Shown here: positions 23,401 through 34,918 of the stretch, one piece after another
Numbering within the stretch: the first letter of the stretch is position 1
Layout of the letters: every line of letters starts with the position of its first letter
From: Mallotus nudiflorus
Taxonomy: Eukaryota; Streptophyta; Magnoliopsida; Malpighiales; Euphorbiaceae
Direction: 5' to 3'
Length of the DNA stretch: 64,000 nt
NCBI GenBank assembly: GCA_947683625.1
Contig: CANTUR010000069.1
Coordinates: 5,794,279-5,858,278 of the forward strand
Program-made: the position numbers and the translations under genes
The notes under the pieces: model-generated
Databases searched by the model: none
Seen by the model: only the letters and a program-made list of their open reading frames with translations
What the model was told of the DNA's origin: nothing

Positions 23401-23897
23401 CATGTTATCCAATGTTCCAATTGCATATTTACGATACTAATTGCTTATTCTATAATTCTAAACTGATGAATACATTTGACATAATTGAATGCACAGTTTG
23501 TGCACACATGTTTTGTACAAAAAATGTGAACTCGTGCAAATTTGTGCACAAATGGTTTTAAACAAGTTATCCAATGTTCCAATTGCATATTAACAACCCT
23601 AAATGCTCATTCTTTAATTCTAAACTCATGAATACAACTGAGATAATTGAATGCACAATTTTTTCCACATTTGCACACGTTTGTGTGCAAAACGTGAACT
23701 CGTACAAATTTGTGCACAAATACTTTTGAACAAATTATCCAATATTCCAATTTCACATTTACAGTAATAACTACTAATTCTAGAATTCTAAACTCATGAT
23801 CACGATTGCCATAATTCAATGCACAATTTGTGAACATTTGCACATGTTTGTACGCAAAACGTGAACACATGCAAATTTGTCCACAAATCCTTCTTTT
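20415..23897. repeat. 3483-bp unit, copy 2 (11-mer HOR plus 10-mer HOR)
   Basis: Repeats copy 1, including m5 with TTTGAACATGTTTCTAC (near 21188; near 17706 in copy 1) and the m6 deletion with TATATATAG near 23061. Few substitutions separate the copies, so they arose by a duplication of 21 monomers after the m6 deletion. Confidence 0.85.
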
Positions 23898-26361
23898 GAA
23901 CATGTTATCCAATCTTCCAATTGCGTATTTACAATACTAACTAATTATTCTAGAATTATAAACTCATGAATACAATTGGCATAATCGAATGCTCAATTTG
24001 TGCACATTTGCACATATTTGTACGTAAAACGTGAAGTCATGCAATTTTGTGCACAAATGGTTTTGAACATGTTTTCCGATGTTCCAATTGAATATTTACA
24101 ACACTAGGTACTTATTCTAGAATTATGAACTCATGAACACAGTAGACACAATTGAATTCACAATTTGTGCACGTTTGCACATGTTTGAACGCAAAACGTG
24201 AACTCGTGCAAAGTTGTTCACAAATGGTTTTGAACATGTTATCCAATGTTCCAATTCAATATTTGTAATAATAAGTAATTATTCTAGAATTCTAAACTCG
24301 TGGAAACAATTGACATAATAATTGAATGCACAATTTGTGCACATTTGCACATGTTTGTGCGCAAAACGTGAACTCGTGTAAATTTGTGCACCAATGGTTT
24401 TGAACATGTTATCCAATGTTCTAATTGCATATTCACAATAGTTATCCTAGAATTATAAACCCATGAATACAGTTGACATAATTGAATGCAAAACGTGAAC
24501 TCGTGCAAAGTTGTGCACGAATGTTTTTGAACATGTTATCTAATGTTCCAAATGCATATTTATAATACTAAGTACTTATTCTAGAATTCTAAACTGATGA
24601 ATGCACTTGACATAATTGAGTGCACAATTTGTGCACATTTGCACATGTTTCTACACAAAACGTGGACTCGTGTAAATTTTTGTACATATAGTTTTGAACA
24701 TGTTATCCAATGTTCCAATTGCATATTAAAAATATTGACTACTTATTCTTTAATTCTAAGCTCATGAATATAATTGAAATAATCGAATTCACAATTTGTC
24801 CACATTTGCACATGATTGTGTGCAAAACGTGAACTCGTGCAAATTTGTACACAAATAGTTTTGAACACGTTATCCAATGTTCCATTTGCATATTTACAAT
24901 AACAGCTACTTATTCTACAATTCTGAACTCATGAATACAGTTAACATAATCGAATGCACAGTTTGTGCACATTTGCACATGTTTGTACGCAAAACGTGAA
25001 CGCATGCAAATTCGTGCACAAATCCTTTTGAACATGTTATTCCAAATGCGTACTTACAATACTAACCACTTATTCTAGAATTATAAACTCATGAATACAG
25101 TTGACATAATTGAATGCACAATTTGTGCACATTGGCACATGTTTGAACGCAAAACGTGAACTCGTGCAAATTTGCGCACAAATGGTTTTGAACATGTTAT
25201 CCAATGTTCCAATTGCATATTTACGATACTAATTGCTTATTCTATAATTCTAAACTGATGAATACATTTGACGTAATTGAATGCACAGTTTGTGCACACA
25301 TGTTTTGTACACAAAACGTGAACTCGTGCAAATTTGTGCACAAATGGTTTTAAACAAGTTATCCAATGTTCCAATTGCATATTAACAACCCTAAATGCTC
25401 ATTCTTTAATTCTAAACTCATGAATACAACTGAGATAATTGAATGCACAATTTTTTCCACATTTGCACACGTTTGTGTGCAAAATGTGAACTCGTACAAA
25501 TTTGTGCACGAATACTTTTGAACAAATTATCCAATATTCCAATTTCACATTTACATTAATAACTACTAATTCTAGAATTCTAAACTCATGATCACGATTG
25601 ACATAATTCAATGCACAATTTGTGCACATTTGCACATGTTTGTACGCAAAACTTGAACACATGCAAATTTGTGCACAAATCCTTCTTTTGAACATGTTAT
25701 CCAATCATCCAATTGCGTATTTACAATACTAACTAATTGTTCTAGAATTATAAACTCATGAATACAATTGGCATAATCGAATGCTCAATTTGTGCACATT
25801 TGCACATATTTGTATGCAAAACGTGAAGTCATGCAATTTTGTGCACAAATGGTTTTGAACATGTTTTCCGATGTTCCAATTGAATATTTACAACACTAGG
25901 TACTTATTCTAGAATTATGAACTCATGAACACAGTAGACACAATTGAATTCACAATTTGTGCACGTTTGCACATGTTTGAACGCAAAACGTGAACTCGTG
26001 CAAAGTTGTTCACAAATGGTTTTGAACATGTTATCCAATGTTCCAATTCAATATTTATAATAATAAGTAATTATTCTAGAATTCTAAACTCGTGGACACA
26101 ATTGACATAATAATTGAATGCACAATTTGTGCACATTTGCACATGTTTGTGCGCAAAACGTGAACTCATGTAAATTTGTGCACCAATGGTTTTGAACATG
26201 TTATCCAATGTTCTAATTGCATATTCACAATACTTATCCTAGAATTATAAACCCATGAATACAGTTGACATAATTGAATGCACAATTTAGGCACATTTGC
26301 ACATGTTTGAATGCAAAACGTGAACTCGTGCAAATCTCTGCACAAATGTTTTTGAACATGT

Positions 26362-26878
26362 TGATGTGAATCCAAGTTCAAAGCCTAAAGGGATCCAAGA
26401 TCCATTAATAGTACAAGAAGGCCCAATCACAAGGTCCAAATCCAAGAAGCTTCAAGAAGCCATATTGGGTTTAATTAAGGACATTTGGAAAGCCCCAGAA
26501 TTTCAGCCCAATAAGGCATCCATGGAGGCCCAAGGAATAATATTTAACTTCTTTTTGTGTTAATAACAATTAGGGTTACATGTAGCCACCATATACAAGT
26601 TAATAGGGTAATTAATACCAAGTAATGGCTATCATTATGGGTAGTGGTTACTAAAGTTAATGGGGTAATCAATACCAAGTAATGGCTATTAATATGGGTA
26701 ATGGTTATTAAGGCCATTTAAGAATAAAAGTAATCCTATGTGTGTGAGTCTATTTTAGTAGTGTGAGCATGGACTTGTACTCTATATAAACAAGTCCTTT
26801 TCTTTCTTTTGTAGCATGAATGAATTTGATATATGAATTATAACTTTGTTTGAGTTTTATTGTGAGGAATTTTGTCTT
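26362..26878 (+). mobile_element. LTR fragment 1 of element C (first 517 bp of LTR)
   Basis: It starts TGATGTGAATCC after CATGT, exactly like the 5' LTR of C at 33436, and stops at TTTTGTCTT, position 517 of the LTR. The junction is GA plus GTTTTTGAACATGT of the satellite, which repeats the 14 satellite bases found just before the fragment. It encodes the C-terminal integrase tail (EGPITRSKSKKLQEAILGL, 26366-26563) and holds the LTR TATA box. Fragments 1-3 share AAAGGGATCC where both LTRs of C have AAAGAGATCC. Confidence 0.92.
26771..26797 (+). promoter_or_regulatory. TATA box inside an inverted repeat, LTR fragment 1
   Basis: GGACTTGT and ACAAGTCC, a perfect 8-bp inverted repeat, flank an 11-bp loop with CTATATAA. 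Copies are at 29129-29155, 31487-31513, 33845-33871 and 39884-39910. If active, transcription begins inside the fragment and runs into satellite. Confidence 0.55.
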
Positions 26879-28719
26879 GAGTTTTTGAACATGTTATCTA
26901 ATGTTCCAATTGCATATTTACGATACTAAGTACTTATTCTAGAATTCTAAACTGATGAATGCACTTGACATAATTGAGTGCACAATTTGTGCACATTTGC
27001 ACATGTTTCTACACAAAACGTGGACTCGTGTGAATTTTTGTACATATAGTTTTGAACATGTTATCCAATGTTCCAATTGCATATTAAAAATACTGACTAC
27101 TTATTCTTTAATTCTAAGCTCATGAATATAATTGACATAATCGAATTCATAATTTGTCCACATTTGCACATGATTGTGTGCAAAACGTGAACTCGTGCAA
27201 ATTTGTACACAAATAGTTTTGAACACGTTATCCAATGTTCCATTTGCATATTTACAATAACAGCTACTTATTCTAGAATTCTGAACTCATGAATACAGTT
27301 GCCATAATCGAATGCACAGTTTGTGCACATTTGCACATGTTTGTACGCAAAACGTGAACGCATGCAAATTCGTGCACAAATCCTTTTGAACGTGTTATTC
27401 CGAATGCGTACTTACAATACTAACCACTTATTCTAGAATTATAAACTCACGAATACAGTTGACATAATTGAATGCACAATTTGTGCACATTGGCACATGT
27501 TTGAACGCAAAACGTGAACTCATGCAAATTTGCGCACAAATGGTTTTGAACATGTTATCCAATGTTCCAATTGCATATTTACGATACTAATTGCTTATTC
27601 TATAATTCTAAACTGATGAATACATTTGACGTAATTGAATGCACAGTTTGTGCACACATGTTTTGTACACAAAACGTGAACTCGTGCAAATTTGTGCACA
27701 AATGGTTTTAAACAAGTTATCCAATGTTCCAATTGTATATTAACAACCCTAAATGCTCATTCTTTAATTCTAAACTCATGAATACAACTGAGATAATTGA
27801 ATGCACAATTTTTTCCACATTTGCACACGTTTGTGTGCAAAACGTGAACTCGTACAAATTTGTGCACGAATACTTTTGAACAAATTATCCAATATTCCAA
27901 TTTCACATTTACAGTAATAACTACTAATTCTAGAATTCTAAACTCATGATCACAATTGACATAATTCAATGCACAATTTGTGCACATTTGCATATGTTTG
28001 TACGTAAAACTTGAACACATGCAAATTTGTGCACAAATCCTTCTTTTGAACATGTTATCCAATCTTCCAATTGTGTATTTACAATACTAACTAATTATTC
28101 TAGAATTATAAACTCATGAATACAATTGGCATAATCGAATGCTCAATTTGTGCACATTTGCACATATTTGTACGCAAAACGTGAAGTCATGCAATTTTGT
28201 GCACAAATGGTTTTGAACATGTTTTCCGATGTTCCAATTGAATATTTACAACACTAGGTACTTATTCTAGAATTATGAACTCATGAACACAGTAGACACA
28301 ATTGAATTCACAATTTGTGCATGTTTGCACATGTTTGAATGCAAAACGTGAACTCGTGCAAAGTTGTTCACAAATGGTTTTGAACATGTTATCCAATGTT
28401 CCAATTCAACATTTATAATAATAAGTAATTATTCTAGAATTCTAAACTCGTGGACACAATTGACATAATAATTGAATGCACAATTTGTGCACATTTGCAC
28501 ATGTTTGTGCGCAAAACGTGAACTCGTGTAAATTTGTGCACCAATGGTTTTGAACATGTTATCCAATGTTCTAATTGCATATTCACAATACTTATCCTAG
28601 AATTATAAACCCATGAATACAGTTGACATAATTGAATGCACAATTTAGGCACATTTGCACATGTTTGAATGCAAAACGTGAACTCGTGCAAATCTCTGCA
28701 CAAATGTTTTTGAACATGT
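26879..28719. repeat. Satellite part of composite unit 1
   Basis: One full HOR plus 14 bp of overlap: m5 to m11, m1 (28048) to m4, then the first bases of m5 up to CATGT. The m4 end has AATCTCTGCAC instead of AATTTGTGCAC, a mark shared by all units of this tandem. The m11 carries GATCACAATTG. The unit repeats with period 2358 bp. No genes. Confidence 0.92.
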
Positions 28720-29236
28720 TGATGTGAATCCAAGTTCAAAGCCTAAAGGGATCCAAGATCCATTAATAGTACAAGAAGGCCCAATCACAAGGTCCAAATC
28801 CAAGAAGCTTCAAGAAGCCATATTGGGTTTAATTAAGGACATTTGGAAAGCCCCAGAATTTCAGCCCAATAAGGCATCCATGGAGGCCCAAGGAATAATA
28901 TTTAACTCCTTTTTGTGTTAATAACAATTAGGGTTACATGTAGCCACCATATACAAGTTAATAGGGTAATTAATACCAAGTAATGGCTATCATTATGGGT
29001 AGTGGTTACTAAAGTTAATGGGGTAATCAATACCAAGTAATGGCTATTAATATGGGTAATGGTTATTAAGGCCATTTAAGAATAAAAGTAATCCTATGTG
29101 TGTGAGTCTATTTTAGTAGTGTGAGCATGGACTTGTACTCTATATAAACAAGTCCTTTTCTTTCTTTTGTAGCATGAATGAATTTGATATATGAATTATA
29201 ACTTTGTTTGAGTTTTATTGTGAGGAATTTTGTCTT
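28720..29236 (+). mobile_element. LTR fragment 2 of element C
   Basis: Same ends and junction as fragment 1. It has AACTCCTTTTTG where fragment 1 and the 5' LTR of C have AACTTCTTTTTG. It appears identical to fragment 3. Confidence 0.92.
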
Positions 29237-31077
29237 GAGTTTTTGAACATGTTATCTAATGTTCCAATTGCATATTTACGATACTAAGTACTTATTCTAG
29301 AATTCTAAACTGATGAATGCACTTGACATAATTGAGTGCACAATTTGTGCACATTTGCACATGTTTCTACACAAAACGTGGACTCGTGTGAATTTTTGTA
29401 CATATAGTTTTGAACATGTTATCCAATGTTCCAATTGCATATTAAAAATACTGACTACTTATTCTTTAATTCTAAGCTCATGAATATAATTGACATAATC
29501 GAATTCATAATTTGTCCACATTTGCACATGATTGTGTGCAAAACGTGAACTCGTGCAAATTTGTACACAAATAGTTTTGAACACGTTATCCAATGTTCCA
29601 TTTGCATATTTACAATAACAGCTACTTATTCTAGAATTCTGAACTCATGAATACAGTTGCCATAATCGAATGCACAGTTTGTGCACATTTGCACATGTTT
29701 GTACGCAAAACGTGAACGCATGCAAATTCGTGCACAAATCCTTTTGAACGTGTTATTCCGAATGCGTACTTACAATACTAACCACTTATTCTAGAATTAT
29801 AAACTCACGAATACAGTTGACATAATTGAATGCACAATTTGTGCACATTGGCACATGTTTGAACGCAAAACGTGAACTCATGCAAATTTGCGCACAAATG
29901 GTTTTGAACATGTTATCCAATGTTCCAATTGCATATTTACGATACTAATTGCTTATTCTATAATTCTAAACTGATGAATACATTTGACGTAATTGAATGC
30001 ACAGTTTGTGCACACATGTTTTGTACACAAAACGTGAACTCGTGCAAATTTGTGCACAAATGGTTTTAAACAAGTTATCCAATGTTCCAATTGTATATTA
30101 ACAACCCTAAATGCTCATTCTTTAATTCTAAACTCATGAATACAACTGAGATAATTGAATGCACAATTTTTTCCACATTTGCACACGTTTGTGTGCAAAA
30201 CGTGAACTCGTACAAATTTGTGCACGAATACTTTTGAACAAATTATCCAATATTCCAATTTCACATTTACAGTAATAACTACTAATTCTAGAATTCTAAA
30301 CTCATGATCACAATTGACATAATTCAATGCACAATTTGTGCACATTTGCACATGTTTGTACGTAAAACTTGAACACATGCAAATTTGTGCACAAATCCTT
30401 CTTTTGAACATGTTATCCAATCTTCCAATTGTGTATTTACAATACTAACTAATTATTCTAGAATTATAAACTCATGAATACAATTGGCATAATCGAATGC
30501 TCAATTTGTGCACATTTGCACATATTTGTACGCAAAACGTGAAGTCATGCAATTTTGTGCACAAATGGTTTTGAACATGTTTTCCGATGTTCCAATTGAA
30601 TATTTACAACACTAGGTACTTATTCTAGAATTATGAACTCATGAACACAGTAGACACAATTGAATTCACAATTTGTGCATGTTTGCACATGTTTGAATGC
30701 AAAACGTGAACTCGTGCAAAGTTGTTCACAAATGGTTTTGAACATGTTATCCAATGTTCCAATTCAACATTTATAATAATAAGTAATTATTCTAGAATTC
30801 TAAACTCGTGGACACAATTGACATAATAATTGAATGCACAATTTGTGCACATTTGCACATGTTTGTGCGCAAAACGTGAACTCGTGTAAATTTGTGCACC
30901 AATGGTTTTGAACATGTTATCCAATGTTCTAATTGCATATTCACAATACTTATCCTAGAATTATAAACCCATGAATACAGTTGACATAATTGAATGCACA
31001 ATTTAGGCACATTTGCACATGTTTGAATGCAAAACGTGAACTCGTGCAAATCTCTGCACAAATGTTTTTGAACATGT
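29237..31077. repeat. Satellite part of composite unit 2
   Basis: Same content and marks as 26879-28719, with m1 at 30406 and only isolated differences, for example GCACATG near 30350 where unit 1 has GCATATG near 27992. Confidence 0.92.
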
Positions 31078-31594
31078 TGATGTGAATCCAAGTTCAAAGC
31101 CTAAAGGGATCCAAGATCCATTAATAGTACAAGAAGGCCCAATCACAAGGTCCAAATCCAAGAAGCTTCAAGAAGCCATATTGGGTTTAATTAAGGACAT
31201 TTGGAAAGCCCCAGAATTTCAGCCCAATAAGGCATCCATGGAGGCCCAAGGAATAATATTTAACTCCTTTTTGTGTTAATAACAATTAGGGTTACATGTA
31301 GCCACCATATACAAGTTAATAGGGTAATTAATACCAAGTAATGGCTATCATTATGGGTAGTGGTTACTAAAGTTAATGGGGTAATCAATACCAAGTAATG
31401 GCTATTAATATGGGTAATGGTTATTAAGGCCATTTAAGAATAAAAGTAATCCTATGTGTGTGAGTCTATTTTAGTAGTGTGAGCATGGACTTGTACTCTA
31501 TATAAACAAGTCCTTTTCTTTCTTTTGTAGCATGAATGAATTTGATATATGAATTATAACTTTGTTTGAGTTTTATTGTGAGGAATTTTGTCTT
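31078..31594 (+). mobile_element. LTR fragment 3 of element C
   Basis: Same ends, junction and AACTCC variant as fragment 2. Confidence 0.92.
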
Positions 31595-33435
31595 GAGTTT
31601 TTGAACATGTTATCTAATGTTCCAATTGCATATTTACGATACTAAGTACTTATTCTAGAATTCTAAACTGATGAATGCACTTGACATAATTGAGTGCACA
31701 ATTTGTGCACATTTGCACATGTTTCTACACAAAACGTGGACTCGTGTGAATTTTTGTACATATAGTTTTGAACATGTTATCCAATGTTCCAATTGCATAT
31801 TAAAAATACTGACTACTTATTCTTTAATTCTAAGCTCATGAATATAATTGACATAATCGAATTCATAATTTGTCCACATTTGCACATGATTGTGTGCAAA
31901 ACGTGAACTCGTGCAAATTTGTACACAAATAGTTTTGAACACGTTATCCAATGTTCCATTTGCATATTTACAATAACAGCTACTTATTCTAGAATTCTGA
32001 ACTCATGAATACAGTTGCCATAATCGAATGCACAGTTTGTGCACATTTGCACATGTTTGTACGCAAAACGTGAACGCATGCAAATTCGTGCACAAATCCT
32101 TTTGAACGTGTTATTCCGAATGCGTACTTACAATACTAACCACTTATTCTAGAATTATAAACTCACGAATACAGTTGACATAATTGAATGCACAATTTGT
32201 GCACATTGGCACATGTTTGAACGCAAAACGTGAACTCATGCAAATTTGCGCACAAATGGTTTTGAACATGTTATCCAATGTTCCAATTGCATATTTACGA
32301 TACTAATTGCTTATTCTATAATTCTAAACTGATGAATACATTTGACGTAATTGAATGCACAGTTTGTGCACACATGTTTTGTACACAAAACGTGAACTCG
32401 TGCAAATTTGTGCACAAATGGTTTTAAACAAGTTATCCAATGTTCCAATTGTATATTAACAACCCTAAATGCTCATTCTTTAATTCTAAACTCATGAATA
32501 CAACTGAGATAATTGAATGCACAATTTTTTCCACATTTGCACACGTTTGTGTGCAAAACGTGAACTCGTACAAATTTGTGCACGAATACTTTTGAACAAA
32601 TTATCCAATATTCCAATTTCACATTTACAGTAATAACTACTAATTCTAGAATTCTAAACTCATGATCACAATTGACATAATTCAATGCACAATTTGTGCA
32701 CATTTGCACATGTTTGTACGTAAAACTTGAACACATGCAAATTTGTGCACAAATCCTTCTTTTGAACATGTTATCCAATCTTCCAATTGTGTATTTACAA
32801 TACTAACTAATTATTCTAGAATTATAAACTCATGAATACAATTGGCATAATCGAATGCTCAATTTGTGCACATTTGCACATATTTGTACGCAAAACGTGA
32901 AGTCATGCAATTTTGTGCACAAATGGTTTTGAACATGTTTTCCGATGTTCCAATTGAATATTTACAACACTAGGTACTTATTCTAGAATTATGAACTCAT
33001 GAACACAGTAGACACAATTGAATTCACAATTTGTGCATGTTTGCACATGTTTGAATTGAAAACGTGAACTCGTGCAAAGTTGTTCACAAATGGTTTTGAA
33101 CATGTTATCCAATGTTCCAATTCAACATTTATAATAATAAGTAATTATTCTAGAATTCTAAACTCGTGGACACAATTGACATAATAATTGAATGCACAAT
33201 TTGTGCACATTTGCACATGTTTGTGCGCAAAACGTGAACTCGTGTAAATTTGTGCACCAATGGTTTTGAACATGTTATCCAATGTTCTAATTGCATATTC
33301 ACAATACTTATCCTAGAATTATAAACCCATGAATACAGTTGACATAATTGAATGCACAATTTAGGCACATTTGCACATGTTTGAATGCAAAACGTGAACT
33401 CGTGCAAATCTCTGCACAAATGTTTTTGAACATGT
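31595..33435. repeat. Satellite part of composite unit 3, ending at element C
   Basis: Same content as the two units before it, with m1 at 32764. It has a private change GAATTGAAAACG near 33053. It ends in CATGT (33431-33435), the left target duplication of the complete element C. Confidence 0.92.
33431..33435. other. Target site duplication of element C (CATGT), left copy
   Basis: CATGT is repeated at 40299-40303. The target lies in the GAACATGTTATC start of m5. The same CATGT precedes each truncated LTR copy at 26357, 28715 and 31073. Confidence 0.93.
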
Positions 33436-33670
33436 TGATGTGAATCCAAGTTCAAAGCCTAAAGAGATCCAAGATCCATTAATAGTACAAGAAGGCCCAA
33501 TCACAAGGTCCAAATCCAAGAAGCTTCAAGAAGCCATATTGGGTTTAATTAAGGACATTTGGAAAGCCCCAGAATTTCAGCCCAATAAGGCATCCATGGA
33601 GGCCCAAGGAATAATATTTAACTTCTTTTTGTGTTAATAACAATTAGGGTTACATGTAGCCACCATATAC

Positions 33671-33784
33671 AAGTTAATAGGGTAATTAATACCAAGTAAT
33701 GGCTATCATTATGGGTTGTGGTTACTAAAGTTAATGGGGTAATCAATACCAAGTAATGGCTATTAATATGGGTAATGGTTATTA
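33671..33784. repeat. 57-bp tandem duplication in the element C LTR
   Basis: Two diverged copies, each holding TACCAAGTAATGGCTAT, start at 33671 and 33728. They lie upstream of the TATA box, in the U3 region. The same pair is in all LTR copies, so the duplication is older than this insertion. Confidence 0.8.
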
Positions 33785-33844
33785 AGGCCATTTAAGAATA
33801 AAAGTAATCCTATGTGTGTGAGTCTATTTTAGTAGTGTGAGCAT

Positions 33845-33871
33845 GGACTTGTACTCTATATAAACAAGTCC
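33845..33871 (+). promoter_or_regulatory. TATA box inside an inverted repeat, element C 5' LTR
   Basis: GGACTTGT (33845-33852), loop ACTCTATATAA, ACAAGTCC (33864-33871). Probable core promoter of the element, with transcription starting about 30 bp downstream. Confidence 0.6.
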
Positions 33872-34264
33872 TTTTTCTTTCTTTTGTAGCATGAATGAAT
33901 TTGATATATGAATTATAACTTTGTTTGAGTTTTATTGTGAGGAATTTTGTCTTTAATTTCTTGCATAAACTTTGTGACTTATCAAGCTTTATTCTAGCTT
34001 ATGGTGTCAAAATCTAAATCTTTGTTTTCTTGTTATTTATCAAACTTTCTTGTTTGTGGCATAAGAGGAAATTCAAAGTCTATCTTAGTATCTTTATCCT
34101 TGTTGGTAAAGGGGTTAAGTAGCATCTATCTTCTTACTTCAATCTTTGAACGATCCGAATTTCTGGATTAAATTGGTAATTTCTAGTTTTCTTTCAATTC
34201 AACTTATCATAGTATTCTTGCTATTGGGGAGTTAATTGATGAAACCTACAATTCCCATCATAAG

Positions 34265-34276
34265 TGGTATCAGAGC
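34265..34276 (+). other. Primer binding site of element C (initiator tRNA-Met)
   Basis: TGGTATCAGAGC, four bases after the LTR end; same primer type as in A and B. Confidence 0.88.
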
Positions 34277-34918
34277 ATTGGCTCAAGATTGAGGTTTGCG
34301 TATCCAAAACTATCTTTTAGTTCTCAATATATTGTGTTCATCTTATATTTTGCACCTTTCTTGCTATCTATTATTCTTGTTATTTTTTTTATCTTTATTC
34401 TTCTTATCTCAAGATTTTGTTTGCAGATATCAAAAAAAAAAAAAAATTCATCCAAGAAAAAAAGTATATGTTATCTTTGATATTCCTATGTTAGATCTCA
34501 GTTTACATTAAAAAAAAAATTTGACTCTTCATATTCCATTGAGATCTATCTTTATAATTCTGTCTCTTTGTGTTCTTTGATAATCTATCTTTGTTTTTTC
34601 ATTTCTATTAGCCTATTTGTTACAAATTGTTCTTTTCTTTAAGCCTACCTTATTATTTTCTTGTTAGCCTACCTTATTTTTTATCATTGATTACTACATT
34701 CTTGAATTTTGTTTGATTGAGAAACTTAGTTAATCTAAGAAATCAAAAGGCAAATTTGAGAGGTAAAAGGCAAGGGTGTGAGATCATTAGAGAAAAAGCC
34801 AAAATTGAGTGTAAACACGAGTGGTATACATCAATTTTGAGTGAAACACGTGAGGGAGTGTTGTGAGATTGTTTTTTTTTTTCTATTTTCTTTTGTTAAA
34901 ATTTTAGGTTTTACAATC
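34277..34918 (+). other. Untranslated leader of element C
   Basis: T-rich sequence with A runs near 34433 and 34510 and no credible gene; the short frames here lie in low-complexity T/C sequence. The conserved double motif at 34807-34871 and a long pyrimidine tract ending TTTTAG lie just before the gag ATG. Confidence 0.7.
34807..34871 (+). promoter_or_regulatory. Conserved double leader motif, element C copy
   Basis: GAGTGTAAACACGAGTGG at 34807 and GAGTGAAACACG plus TGAGGGAGTG at 34839, then TTGTGAGATTG. Spacing (32 bp) equals that in A. Confidence 0.55.

Larger units (their letters stand above)
14977..26361. repeat. Satellite block 2 (mixed 11-mer and 10-mer HORs)
   Basis: Starts inside m11, continuing the monomer cut by A. 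HOR starts: 15107, 16932, 18757, 20415, 22240, 23898, 25690. The intervals are 1825, 1825, 1658, 1825, 1658 and 1792 bp. The 1658-bp copies lack m6; the 1792-bp copy lacks 33 bp of m4. From about 16.8 kb m11 carries GATCACG instead of GATTACG, so this block is a sequence subfamily. No genes seen. Confidence 0.95.
33436..34260 (+). repeat. Element C 5' LTR (825 bp)
   Basis: Starts TGATGTG and ends CCCATCA. It holds the integrase tail frame (33440-33637), a 57-bp tandem duplication (33671-33784), and a TATA box in an inverted repeat (33845-33871). Private changes against both the 3' LTR and the truncated copies are GGGTTGTGG near 33715 and one extra T near 33873. Confidence 0.93.

Noticed and set aside
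26362..26878. Three independent solo LTR insertions at 26362, 28720 and 31078
   Set aside because: They are truncated at the same base, share one right-hand junction with a GA filler, have no right target duplication, and are spaced exactly 2358 bp apart. They are copies of one event.
34289..34511. Hydrophobic 63- and 71-codon frames after the element C primer binding site
   Set aside because: They overlap in two frames in a T-rich, low-complexity leader and have no counterpart in A or B.
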